DNA of 64,000 nucleotides from positions 22,244,566 to 22,308,565 of the forward strand of contig OY744604.1 in assembly GCA_963556255.1 (NCBI GenBank), read 5' to 3'. The notes under the pieces were generated by a model, which was given only the letters and a program-made list of their open reading frames with translations, ran no database searches and was not told where the DNA came from. The translations under genes were made by a program, and so were the position numbers. Shown one piece after another: positions 56,301 to 64,000 of this stretch. Position 1 is the first letter of the stretch. Every line of letters begins with the position of its first letter. The stretch is from Allolobophora icterica (Eukaryota; Annelida; Clitellata; Crassiclitellata; Lumbricidae).

Positions 56301-59300
56301 AACCTCTTTCATTCTGTCAAATGCTCCATCCAAAAAATGGGAGGGATATGTCAGTGTATGTGCCATCATTAATGGGGGCGGGAGAGGAAGGAAAAGGGGA
56401 AGGGGAGGGGAGGGGAAGTTGCTCCAATGACTTGGGGGATAGACGCCCCTGGCATTATGTACCATTAATCTATTAATATCACATGACTCAACATCATATC
56501 ATGTCAAATCACGTCTAGTCACAACACATAGCACTAAATCCGAGACTGCATACGGGACGAGTTGCATTGATTTTCCATGCAAAGACACAAACGATTGGCG
56601 CTGCTTGCTTGAACAGGCTGACATGCAGTAAACAATACGAACTTCTTGTCTGTTCTCTGCATCTCTTTCGCCAACGGTTTGAGACCATTCTTGTTGATCG
56701 TGGTCTTGGCTGTCATTTTGGAACACCTTTTCTGTATTCCAAAGATACGATATATAAATGTTAACTTACGAATACGGCGTTATAATGAGTTTAAAATTTG
56801 TCTGATAGATACGTTTAACGATTTTCGACTGACTGAGAGGTCGATCAACGATGAATTGCGATGCAAAGTCAACAGCAGCAAACAGTGCAACAGTCGATGG
56901 ATCAGGAGCGCATTCGATGGCTCTAGTGCAGTTCTCGGGAACCAGTCAACTGTACAAGCCAACATATCTGGAATGTACCGATGCGAGTCGGAGTGCAACA
57001 TCAGAGGAAAAGAATGCGCCGTTTCTGCAATGCTTGTTCATATACCCAGGGGTAAATGAATAAATAACGATAAATACTCGTTACATGCTTTTCATGAGCA
57101 TTTTTATCTCATTTATTGCGTTTGTTTTGCATCGTAAGGTAAGGCAATGACTATATAGCGTCATAACTAACCTCAACTGCTCTGTCACTATTTCCATGGG
57201 CTCTAGATGGGATCCACATGTGCTCTAAACGGGTCCCATATGAGAATATGTGGGTCCCATGTGGACTCCATGCGGGCAGTTGGAAGGGGAGATAGTCTAG
57301 TTTCAAAACAGTGCCTATTGTTGATGCAAGTGATAAGATTTTAATAACGTATAGGAATATTATTAACAATTTGATCTGATCGTATGTGTTTGTATGCGAT
57401 CTACTTTGTACCCAATTAGATATAAGCTGAACTCTGATTTAGATTCATCTTATATTGTCGGATGTTACTCGACGAAATGGAGATTTCTTAATGCAATTGG
57501 TTAAACAGTTCATGGTTATAAGCAAAATTTTATGTTCTGTAAAGCTTGAGTCGACATCGGAAAATACCGTTTTCAGTGAGATCCATTATTGTTTCAAGAG
57601 AAACAAATATGGATCTAAAGTCTCAGTGCAACTTCTGAATTGGCACATACCAGTAGAGATTGCAATTTTATGTCTTATGAACACATGTATTTTTATTCTA
57701 ACAGTTCCAGATAACAATACTGCAATGTTACTCCCGGGATCGTCACGTACAGAAATAACATCGAGCGCAGGTCAGATGAGTAATATAGTATTTTCGACTG
57801 CAAGATACGTTTAGGTCAACATTCAATGTAATTAGTATTTGGGCTCTGCTCATCATTGCAATATGAAGGACTTGCACAATTCACTAATGCTTGCTTTAAC
57901 ATCATTCAGTTAACATAACCTGTTTATACATTCAGCTCACAACATTTCCGCATTGGTATTTCATACATTGCTCTGTATCAGATGACAGCCTTATAGTTCA
58001 ATATGCTACTGCCTTTATAATTATATCTGTTTAACCCTCCCTTTCTCTTTCTGTCTAAGTAGAAATAAACGGAACCCTTTTTTCGTGGTTGGCATACCAA
58101 TATGTTATTTGCTTACACAATAACCAAAAGACCTACGAACTATAATATACGTTGCGTAATTCAATACTAACTGCGTAACGCAGATAGTACTGAGCTATAG
58201 ACAAATGATATTTATAACAAATTCAGATTGTTCTGCATATTTAAATGTTAGAGCAAATAACAAGAAACTGATCTTTTAAAATCATGTTGCCTCGCATATA
58301 GCAGCAGCAGTTTATAGAACCAAAGAAACAAGATAGGTTCAAATTATGGTGATGAAGAAAGATACGAGTCCGATGCTGGTGTTGAAAGGAAACTAAACAA
58401 AATAGTAACGCATTTGTGGTATCAACTTTAGTCACTCTATAAATATTTATGAAAATAAGCTTCTATTAACTAAATGTTGTCTGCTTTTCAGACTCAGGTA
58501 TGACAGTACTTATTATCGTTGTGGCGATACTTGGCGTGCTTTTCGTGGCATCCATCGTAACTCTGTTGCTTTGCTGCATCAGAAAGAAGCGCAAAGACAA
58601 GCCTGGCAAGTTATCTATATTTGTAATCGTAGACTCCAGTTTCTAAAGCGTTACTCATAAGTTAAGCAATAGACATCAGCTTATTCAGAAGCGGTGCCTC
58701 AGATGTGTTGTCCATTGAAAGTGTAACTTCCCAGATAATATCAGTACAGCTGCTGCAACACCGTGAGGTTAGATTTATACGCCACTGGCTGGTTCAGTTA
58801 AGTTAAGCAGCGCTGAAAACAAGTTAGTGGCTGGATGATTGACAGTCCTTGAAACAGTGCTCCATCTGGAACATTTCACCTGAAGTCTACCCAGTTTTCC
58901 GTTCTTACGGGATCGTTAAATGATTACGAACACAAGATAGATGATAATAAAAGGTGTCCACTCTTTGAATTGCTGTGATCTTTTTCAGCCACAGCCCAAA
59001 ACCTTCGACAACGCTTCTTAGGAGCGCTCTTGAATAAGCAGATGCCCCTCGCCTGTCCACTTCAAAAACCCTTAACCTCTGTGCCGACATAAGTAGTAAA
59101 TTTCCAAATTAAACAGTAAGCGTCATCGTGATTCTGAACCCCAAATTTAAACCTATGTGAGGGACCAGCTTTTTACAGACAATCATAGCTGGCCCATAAG
59201 ACATTTTTGCCTCGGGTTCTGCTCCGAGTTAAAATACAAAGTTCAGTCTGACATAGAGAGGTAGTGTGGACGGTGATTGGATATGAAACGAAGATAAAGA

Positions 59301-62300
59301 TAAGGAGAAAAGTAGAGTAGCCATTAATTATCTATTTTTAGTTTCTGCAACTCTTCAGCGAAGAGCGTTTACTAATAGTGACTGAGAAGCCAATGCAGCT
59401 CTTCGTTAAAGTGTTAAAGGCATGATGAACAACAGGACAAGATATAAAATTCTGTTGATAACCTAATCTATGGTAATTTACTTGTAATCTGACCTGTTGC
59501 AAATAATCTGAAGGACATTTACGGTGAAGCGCAAAGACATCAATCAAACAGTAACAACAGCGCATTGGTTAATGTATCATGTAAACATCTGCTGAGCGAA
59601 GAATCGTAACAGGCCTACACGTCATGACCGTCCTTTCTGTAGTTCGAATCTATCCAACGATTGCTGATTTAGATAGATATTGCTTTAGAGGCAATGGTAG
59701 GTCAACGAACTCATGCTGTCGACAGTTTGACATGAATAAGTGACTGAGAAGCCAATGCAGCTCTTCGTTAAAGTGTTAAAGGCATGATGAACAACAGGAC
59801 AAGATATAAAATTCTGTTGATAACCTAATCTATGGTAATTTACTTGTAATCTGACCTGTTGCAAATAATCTGAAGGACATTTACGGTGAAGCGCAAAGAC
59901 ATCAATCAAACAGTAACAACAGCGCATTGGTTAATGTATCATGTAAACATCTGCTGAGCGCAGGGACGTATCTAGCGTTGGGCTTGGGGGGCTTAAGCCC
60001 CCCCAAACGAAGTTGAAGCCCCCCAAACAAGTCAAGCCGTTGTATGCTTACGGCTAAAATTCGTATGAACACTGTATAAATGTTGCCATGTTCAAGGCTT
60101 AAGCCCCCCCAAACGAAAAGGCCTAGTTACGTGCCTGGCTGAGCGAAGAATCGTAACAGGCCTACACGTCATGACCGTCCTTTCTGTAGTTCGAATCTAT
60201 CCAACGATTGCTGATTTAGATAGATATTGCTTTAAAGGCAATGGTAGGTCAACGAACTCATGCTGTCGACAGTTTGACATGAATAAGACCATACCTATAG
60301 TTTGATAGTTTAAAGAAAGGGAAACGTGGCCCTCTGACCAATATCTGATTGGATGCACTTTGCAAAACGCTGTTTACGCTACCCTAATAGTAGCACACAG
60401 TCCATATGAAACAACAAATTCCTGTCAAAGAATTTACTCAGATAACTGGACAAGTGACCACAATTAACAGTTATTTTTATATAAACAATACATGCACTTG
60501 TAAACTCTTTTCAAACTCACTCAAACTGTCTCAACTTCTAAAATTTTAAAATTAACATTTTGCTTTCATGAATATTTGTTTTATATTTAGAGCATGATCA
60601 ACACGAAGTGCTGCTAGTTAATCAAGGTAAGCAACAGAAACTTGCGCAATATTTATCCTAACCTGAGTTGATTTGCATGTATTCTCAACTGTGGAAATGT
60701 AATCTCGTCTGTCTGATATTATCTGGACCTATCGAAACCATCCTAATCTAATGTAGGTATGCATGTATACACTATAGGCATAGATGCATGCATGCAAGTA
60801 TGTTATGTGTGCCTGTATGTATGTATGTATGTATGTATGTATGTATGTATGTATGTATGTATGTATTGTATTGTATTGTATTTAAACATTTATAAAGCGC
60901 CTCTAGTAGGGTGAACCGTTCAGAGGCGCTCCCAGTGCGCAAGGCCGAGAGAAAAGAAATAAGTCTTGAGGAAAGCAAAAGAAGATGAGGGGTTACTTAT
61001 TAAAAATTTGAGAGCGAGTAGAAGGAGACAGTGTATTCCAGAGAGAGGGACCAATTGAGGCAAAATATCGGGACTGAGCCATAGCTGTTCTAGTACGAGG
61101 AACTGAGAGATCAAATCTGTTTGAGGAGCGAAGTGGACGATGCGAAGAGACAGAAAGAGGCCGGTGAATTACATCAATTAAATATTTGGGGGCGAGACCC
61201 CGCTGTGTCTTTGACACCAGAATAAGGATTTTGAACTTAATACGTGCAGAGAGAGGAAGCCAGTGCAGTTTCTCAAACATGAAGGATGAAATGCGTGAGT
61301 AGCGTGGCAGACGGGCAATTAATCTCGCAGCTGCATTTAGGACTGACTGCAGAGGCATGAGACGGACCTTAGGAAGACCGATTAGAAGCGAATTGCAGTA
61401 GTCAATTCTGGAGCAAATGAAAGCATGGACCAGCGTTGTGAAAACAGAGGAAGAGACAGATCGTCGAACAGCCCTGAGACGCCTTAAGTGGAAGTAGGAA
61501 ACACGTGTGAGGTTAGAGATGTGATCTTTGAAGGAGAGAGAGAGCTATCAAGCGTAACACCTAGGTCACGTACACTTGATGAAAAGGAGTAGTGAGGGAA
61601 GATTTCCAAGAGGAGGGCGAAATCAATGTTAAGCAACTGTTGAGGGGAGCCAAACCAAATGAACTGGGTTTTGGAGGCATTAAGACAGAGACGATTTGAG
61701 GACATCCAGGAATGGAGAGACTTAGATAGAGACTCGATACGCTCAACTATGTATGTATGTTAGTATGTATGTATGTATGTATGTATGTATGTATGTATGT
61801 ATGTATGTATGTATGTATGTATGTATGTATGTATGTATGTATGTATGTATGTATGTATGTATGTATGTATGTATGTATGTATGTATGTATGTATGTATGT
61901 ATGTATGTATGTATGTATGTATGTATGTATGTATGCATGCATGCATGCATGCATGCATGCATGCATGCATGTATGTATGTATGTATGTATGTATGCATGT
62001 ATGTATGTATGTATGTATGCATGTATGTATGTATGTATGTATGTATGTACGTATGTATGTATGTATGCATGTATGCATGCATGCATGTATGTATGTATGT
62101 TTGTATGTATGTATGTATGCATGTATGTATGTATGTATGTATATATTGTATGCTTCCCGCATCCAATACAAAGTCCTTCTCCTGGTCTCTAATACTCAAA
62201 CAGGGAAAAGCTCCTAAATACCTCTGTGACCTAATGCGCAAACCTCTCTCTGCTCTCTCTTCCCGCCCTCTTCGGTCTGCTGACCGTTTTGATTTACTTG

Positions 62301-63122
62301 TCCCCCGTGCAAGGACTTCGATGGCTCAGCATCGTGCTTTTGCCATCCTTGGCCCTTCTTTATGGAATGACCTCCCCCCCTCTCCGAAGCAGGATATTGC
62401 TTGGGGTCCCGCCCTCTTCTCTTAGCTGCCTAAAGACTTTTCTTTTCCCTCGGGGCTGTCACGCTGAGAGCGCCTCTGAATAGTCTATAATGTGAGAGGC
62501 GCTATATAAATAATCATATAAGATAAGATAAGATAAGATGTATGAGCAGAGCATGAACGTTGGCCCTATATGGTAAGGCGCGGTATTTTATCAAATTCCA
62601 AAATGGTTATGTGCCATACTGTTTATTCCCTATTTCGCAAATGGTCTTATCTATCGGATTAGATTGCCTATGAAATACGCACATTCGTCACTTAAATTAT
62701 GAAGAGTCAATGAACAAACATCTCTCTCGAGGTTTCCTACACTGGAACTAGATCCAGTTTATGCATAAGGCGCATGCGTTTTCATAATTATGTCCGTCAA
62801 ATGACTAGCGATTCTGCTTGAAAATAAATCATGTTAAATCATAGGAATTATTAATGCATGGTAAACTCTTGGGACGTTCATTGGTAGCAACTCTATTTCT
62901 ACCTCTGTGTTTTGCGTTTTTGTGACTAAAACCCTCTAAACTTATAAATGCATGGATTGTTTTCATAGAAGCCAGGCATGTTTTAGATACTTATCTTAGC
63001 GTTTCGATAACTTTTGATTTGTCTAACCGCATGTTCTGTGCACAAAGAAACCAATGATGGAAAATCAAAAGAAGCGGATGACATTTCTTATGACGAAACT
63101 GATGGGCTGCCACAACAAAATG
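50223..63122 (+). CDS. Gene B: three-Ig-domain transmembrane receptor (3' partial)
   Basis: Exons join in phase 1: 50223-50301, 52322-52624, 53342-53662, 56809-57051, 57705-57770, 58492-58605, 60591-60626 and 63048-63122; later exons lie beyond the window. Order: signal peptide (MNKFTMRISSFKLLSVATIV), V-type Ig domain (Cys50, Trp62, DAGSYYC with Cys110), second Ig (SCSVTYKGNIAPILKW, SYICHTEA), short third Ig-like domain (LRCKV, SRWIR, GMYRCESEC), linker, membrane span (VLIIVVAILGVLFVASIVTL) with CCIRKKRK, then short cytoplasmic exons. The membrane exon's donor is GC rather than GT. The last exon is homologous to gene A's first visible exon, so the tail probably continues into coiled coil and NHL propeller. 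The tail to the window edge has one tyrosine (ISYDET). Genes B and C are divergent, about 12 kb apart. Confidence 0.83.
50400..51210 (+). mobile_element. CR1-like LINE 3' end in gene B intron 1
   Basis: WLGTRQQLAKLDLTLLAAEF, NLGVILDQELTFTKHLSSLS and FVCSRLDYCSSLYTGLPQ, then after a frame change LHWLPIRQRILYRLCSL and FSVAGPTAWNDLPPLLR. It ends CTCTGAGTAGAGCCCTTGAA, GAGGCGCTATATAAATTCC and (GATT)n. Closest in sequence to the LINE at position 8. Confidence 0.9.
51560..51965 (+). mobile_element. CR1-type LINE relic
   Basis: SQAAPPIWNILPLELRRLTD resembles the xxWNxLPxxLR block of LINE C-termini, followed by decayed sequence and a GCGCTTAAATAAATATG end. Confidence 0.6.
51966..52321 (+). other. AT-rich intron 1 end
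   Basis: TA-rich runs and a two-copy repeat with GTAATGAATTCAGTATTTTAA (about 52120 and 52200). Confidence 0.6.
52322..52624 (+). CDS. Gene B exon 2: first Ig domain (V-type)
   Basis: The acceptor is GACTGTTTTAG and the donor G|GTATGT. It is 303 bases, phase 1-1. AVVGQTAYFNCSM, IHWYYYD and VTRDDAGSYYC are standard V-set markers. Confidence 0.92.
53342..53662 (+). CDS. Gene B exon 3: second Ig domain
   Basis: The acceptor is TTTTTGTAACAG and the donor T|GTAAGT. It is 321 bases, phase 1-1. VRFSCSVTYKGNIAPILKW is shared with gene C; LQMDGSSYICHTEA closes the fold. Extra Cys residues (DPVC, NNC, VDC, NC) suggest additional disulfides. Confidence 0.9.
53986..54790. mobile_element. hAT-type non-autonomous element
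   Basis: CAGGGATGGCGAACCTATGG and GGTTCGTCAGGCCTG ends, with perfect 8-bp duplications GCATAGGC (53978-53985, 54791-54798). Subterminal TGGCACGC motifs occur near both ends. It lies in intron 3 of gene B. Confidence 0.9.
54969..55986 (+). mobile_element. hAT element with transposase C-terminal relic
   Basis: CAGAGGTGGGCAAAATACGG and GTTGCCCATGCCTG ends, with perfect 8-bp duplications TTGTAAAT (54961-54968, 55987-55994). A relic near 55320-55420 reads MELIEFQCYGELERKF and IQFYKLC, as in hAT transposases of the GTF2IRD2/EPM2AIP1 type. Same end class as the element at 20576. Confidence 0.9.
56196..56345 (-). mobile_element. Gag/SCAN-like retroelement relic
   Basis: The minus strand reads MKEVFPLEQFVNCLPVEIHR and WLIEKKPVSLAQASKLAD, matching the core of SCAN/gag capsid domains. 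Only this short piece is left, in intron 3 of gene B. Confidence 0.65.
56809..57051 (+). CDS. Gene B exon 4: third Ig-like domain
   Basis: The acceptor is TCTGATAG (weak pyrimidine tract) and the donor G|GTAAAT. It is 243 bases, phase 1-1. The domain is short (about 80 residues) with LRCKV, SRWIR and GMYRCESEC. Confidence 0.78.
57705..57770 (+). CDS. Gene B exon 5: juxtamembrane linker
   Basis: The acceptor is TTTTTATTCTAACAG and the donor G|GTCAGA. It is 66 bases, phase 1-1. It encodes VPDNNTAMLLPGSSRTEITS, a flexible Ser/Thr stalk. Confidence 0.75.
58492..58605 (+). CDS. Gene B exon 6: transmembrane segment
   Basis: The acceptor is CTGCTTTTCAG. It is 114 bases. A hydrophobic span VLIIVVAILGVLFVASIVTL is followed by CCIRKKRKDK. 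The donor reads CTG|GCAAGT, a GC-type splice donor otherwise matching consensus. The CC-basic end resembles gene C (LCCRMKRR). Confidence 0.87.
58624..58715 (-). mobile_element. LINE 3' tail fragment
   Basis: TAATCGTAGACTCCAGTTTC, then AAGCGTTACTC, then ACATCAGCTTATTC align with the inverted LINE tail at 39137 and 45446. Confidence 0.55.
59378..60287. repeat. 362-bp tandem duplication, second copy carrying a MITE
   Basis: 59378-59739 is repeated at 59740-60287 with very few differences. The second copy is interrupted by a 177-base element at 59961-60137. Confidence 0.95.
59961..60137. mobile_element. hAT MITE with paralogous empty site
   Basis: CAGGGACGTATCTAGC and TAGTTACGTGCCTG ends, 8-bp duplication GCTGAGCG on both sides. 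The uninterrupted GCTGAGCGAAGAATCG is present in the first tandem copy near 59592. Confidence 0.93.
60591..60626 (+). CDS. Gene B exon 7: short cytoplasmic exon
   Basis: The acceptor is TTATATTTAG and the donor CAAG|GTAAGC. It is 36 bases, phase 1-1. It encodes EHDQHEVLLVNQ, resembling GHDQLL of gene A. Confidence 0.65.
60860..61745 (-). mobile_element. CR1-like LINE 3' end
   Basis: The minus strand reads LNASKTQFIWFGSPQQLLN, SSSVRDLGVTLDSSLSPS, NAAARLIARLPRYSRISSF and LHWLPLSARIKFKILILVS, then IGPSLWNTLSPS, with frameshifts. The inverted tail TTTATAAAGCGCCTC is at 60890 with (ATACA)n. It lies antisense in gene B. Confidence 0.88.
61748..62145. repeat. (ATGT)n/(ATGC)n microsatellite
   Basis: About 400 bases of ATGT tetranucleotides with ATGC blocks. 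Confidence 0.97.
62150..62545 (+). mobile_element. CR1-like LINE 3' end
   Basis: PLSALSSRPLRSADRFDLLV, RARTSMAQHRAFAILGPSLW and NDLPP, then CGCCTCTGAATAG, GAGGCGCTATATAAATAATC and (AGATA)n. Sister to the copy at 4590. Confidence 0.88.
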
Positions 63123-64000
63123 GTACTAACATAAATCAATTTAAACATGATTTGCTACATGCATCTGGATTGAAGAATATTTTTGGTTGAAGGCAAACAG
63201 AGCAAATTTTAGAGTTATATTAAAAGCTTTTTTAGCATGCCATATGAGCATCTGCTGAACTAGGAATTTTACCATTGCTAGGGATTGTAATACACGTCAC
63301 AGTTGTCTATTGTGCGGTACGAATATCTGTTCTGTAGCGGGTTGGGCTGTAATCCAGCGATTGTGTTTTCGAACCCGTTGAACGGACTACGTAAAGCAAG
63401 CTTAGACATTGCAAGATGTTCGCGCACACTAATCTCGCGCTTCAGAATCGAACTTATAATGTCCTTTTGGGTTTAATAATTGCATTAAATGAAATAACAA
63501 AAGCAATAAGCAGATAATCACGCCTTATGGGTTACACGGCTGATACACGAGTTGTTAGATCCACATGATTTCACTAGGATTCGAAACCCCGACGAAGAGG
63601 CCAGAAGTAAATACATCTCAGCTACTACGTAATCATAGATTTAAATCACATAAGCGCCCGTCTTTAAATTTTATAAATGTTGTGACATTAGTTGTAGGTA
63701 TACGCTATTACAGTAATTGTTTGGCCGTGCATTCATTGTAATAAGTAACTTCTAGTGCGTCAGTGTCTAATGCATCAACCGACTGTTTCTGTTGAGTTCG
63801 TCTTCTTACGCAGCAATAGAGCAGTTACAATGTTTACAACTGACAATCTACGTTCTATGTTTCAAGACAGGGTTCTCCCTTAGGGCTAAATATTTTCTCG
63901 CCAAATCTTAAGCAAAAACAAATAGTTCAAGCTCTGACATCGAATCAAGTTTGCTCTAAGATATTTAAACTGCTTTCAAGTTTGTCTAATATCGTACATA
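62555..64000 (+). repeat. Segmental duplication, right copy
   Basis: Aligns with 870-2340 in the same orientation and includes gene B exon 8. It runs off the window end. Confidence 0.88.
63048..63122 (+). CDS. Gene B exon 8: acidic tyrosine exon
   Basis: The acceptor is GTGCACAAAG and the donor G|GTACTA. It is 75 bases, phase 1-1. It encodes ETNDGKSKEADDISYDETDG. The acceptor is not at the position used by the gene A copy, where the AG is lost, so an upstream AG would add five codons. Confidence 0.65.

Noticed and set aside
56780..57063. Alternative frames across gene B exon 4
   Set aside because: Only the frame with the Cys-Trp-YxC pattern joins in phase 1 to both neighbouring exons.

Overview
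This is an animal (metazoan, non-vertebrate) nuclear DNA window. Evidence: spliced genes with long introns and consensus splice sites, immunoglobulin-domain and NHL beta-propeller exons, tRNA-derived SINEs, CR1/jockey-like and RTE-like LINEs, hAT elements with 8-bp target duplications, a Helitron, LTR relics, a Polinton/adintovirus-type element and very abundant microsatellites. The phylum cannot be fixed from the sequence alone.

Host genes. Three related receptor-type genes can be read through their splice sites, and every intron reconstructed is phase 1. Gene A (+, 5' end outside the window, 1386-7102) supplies a tyrosine-motif exon, a short cytoplasmic exon, two coiled-coil exons and a terminal NHL-type beta-propeller. 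Gene C (-, 38316 to 18868) reads as a complete 455-residue receptor: signal peptide, two Ig domains, Ser/Thr/Pro-rich stalk, one membrane span, and a tail with a canonically spaced ITAM plus several ITIM-like motifs. Gene B (+, 50223 to beyond the right edge) has a signal peptide, three Ig-like domains, a linker, a membrane span and the first cytoplasmic exons. About 1.4 kb at the right edge (62555-64000), including a cytoplasmic exon of gene B, is a diverged duplicate of 870-2340 in gene A. The likely full product of the A/B type is therefore Ig - membrane span - tyrosine motifs - coiled coil - NHL propeller, a combination I do not know as a described receptor class. A broken extra NHL propeller lies at 9905-10713.

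Mobile DNA. Gene C's 10-kb intron between the Ig2/stalk exon and the membrane exon holds a 6.8-kb Polinton-like element (about 25972-32803). Its genes are packed on the minus strand: ATPase, two small conserved ORFs, integrase with chromodomain, penton-like, pVI-like, double jelly-roll capsid and adenain-like protease. No DNA polymerase B is present, two genes carry frameshifts, and the protease 3' end is part of the terminal inverted repeat. The next intron holds a rearranged hAT/LTR-retrotransposon composite. The rest is a mosaic of LINE 3' ends sharing a conserved tail with a tRNA-derived SINE, hAT elements, two solo LTRs of the TGTAG...CTACA type, a palindrome-rich DNA transposon, a Helitron, minisatellites and long (ACAT)n, (GA)n, (AT)n, (GACA)n, (TTC)n and (GCC)n tracts.

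Layout: 0-7.4 kb end of gene A; 7.7-18.3 kb transposons and NHL pseudogene; 18.6-38.3 kb gene C with its intronic elements; 38.7-49.5 kb intergenic repeats between the divergent genes C and B; 50.2-64 kb gene B. A linked set of paired Ig receptors with immune-type tails is the main biological signal.
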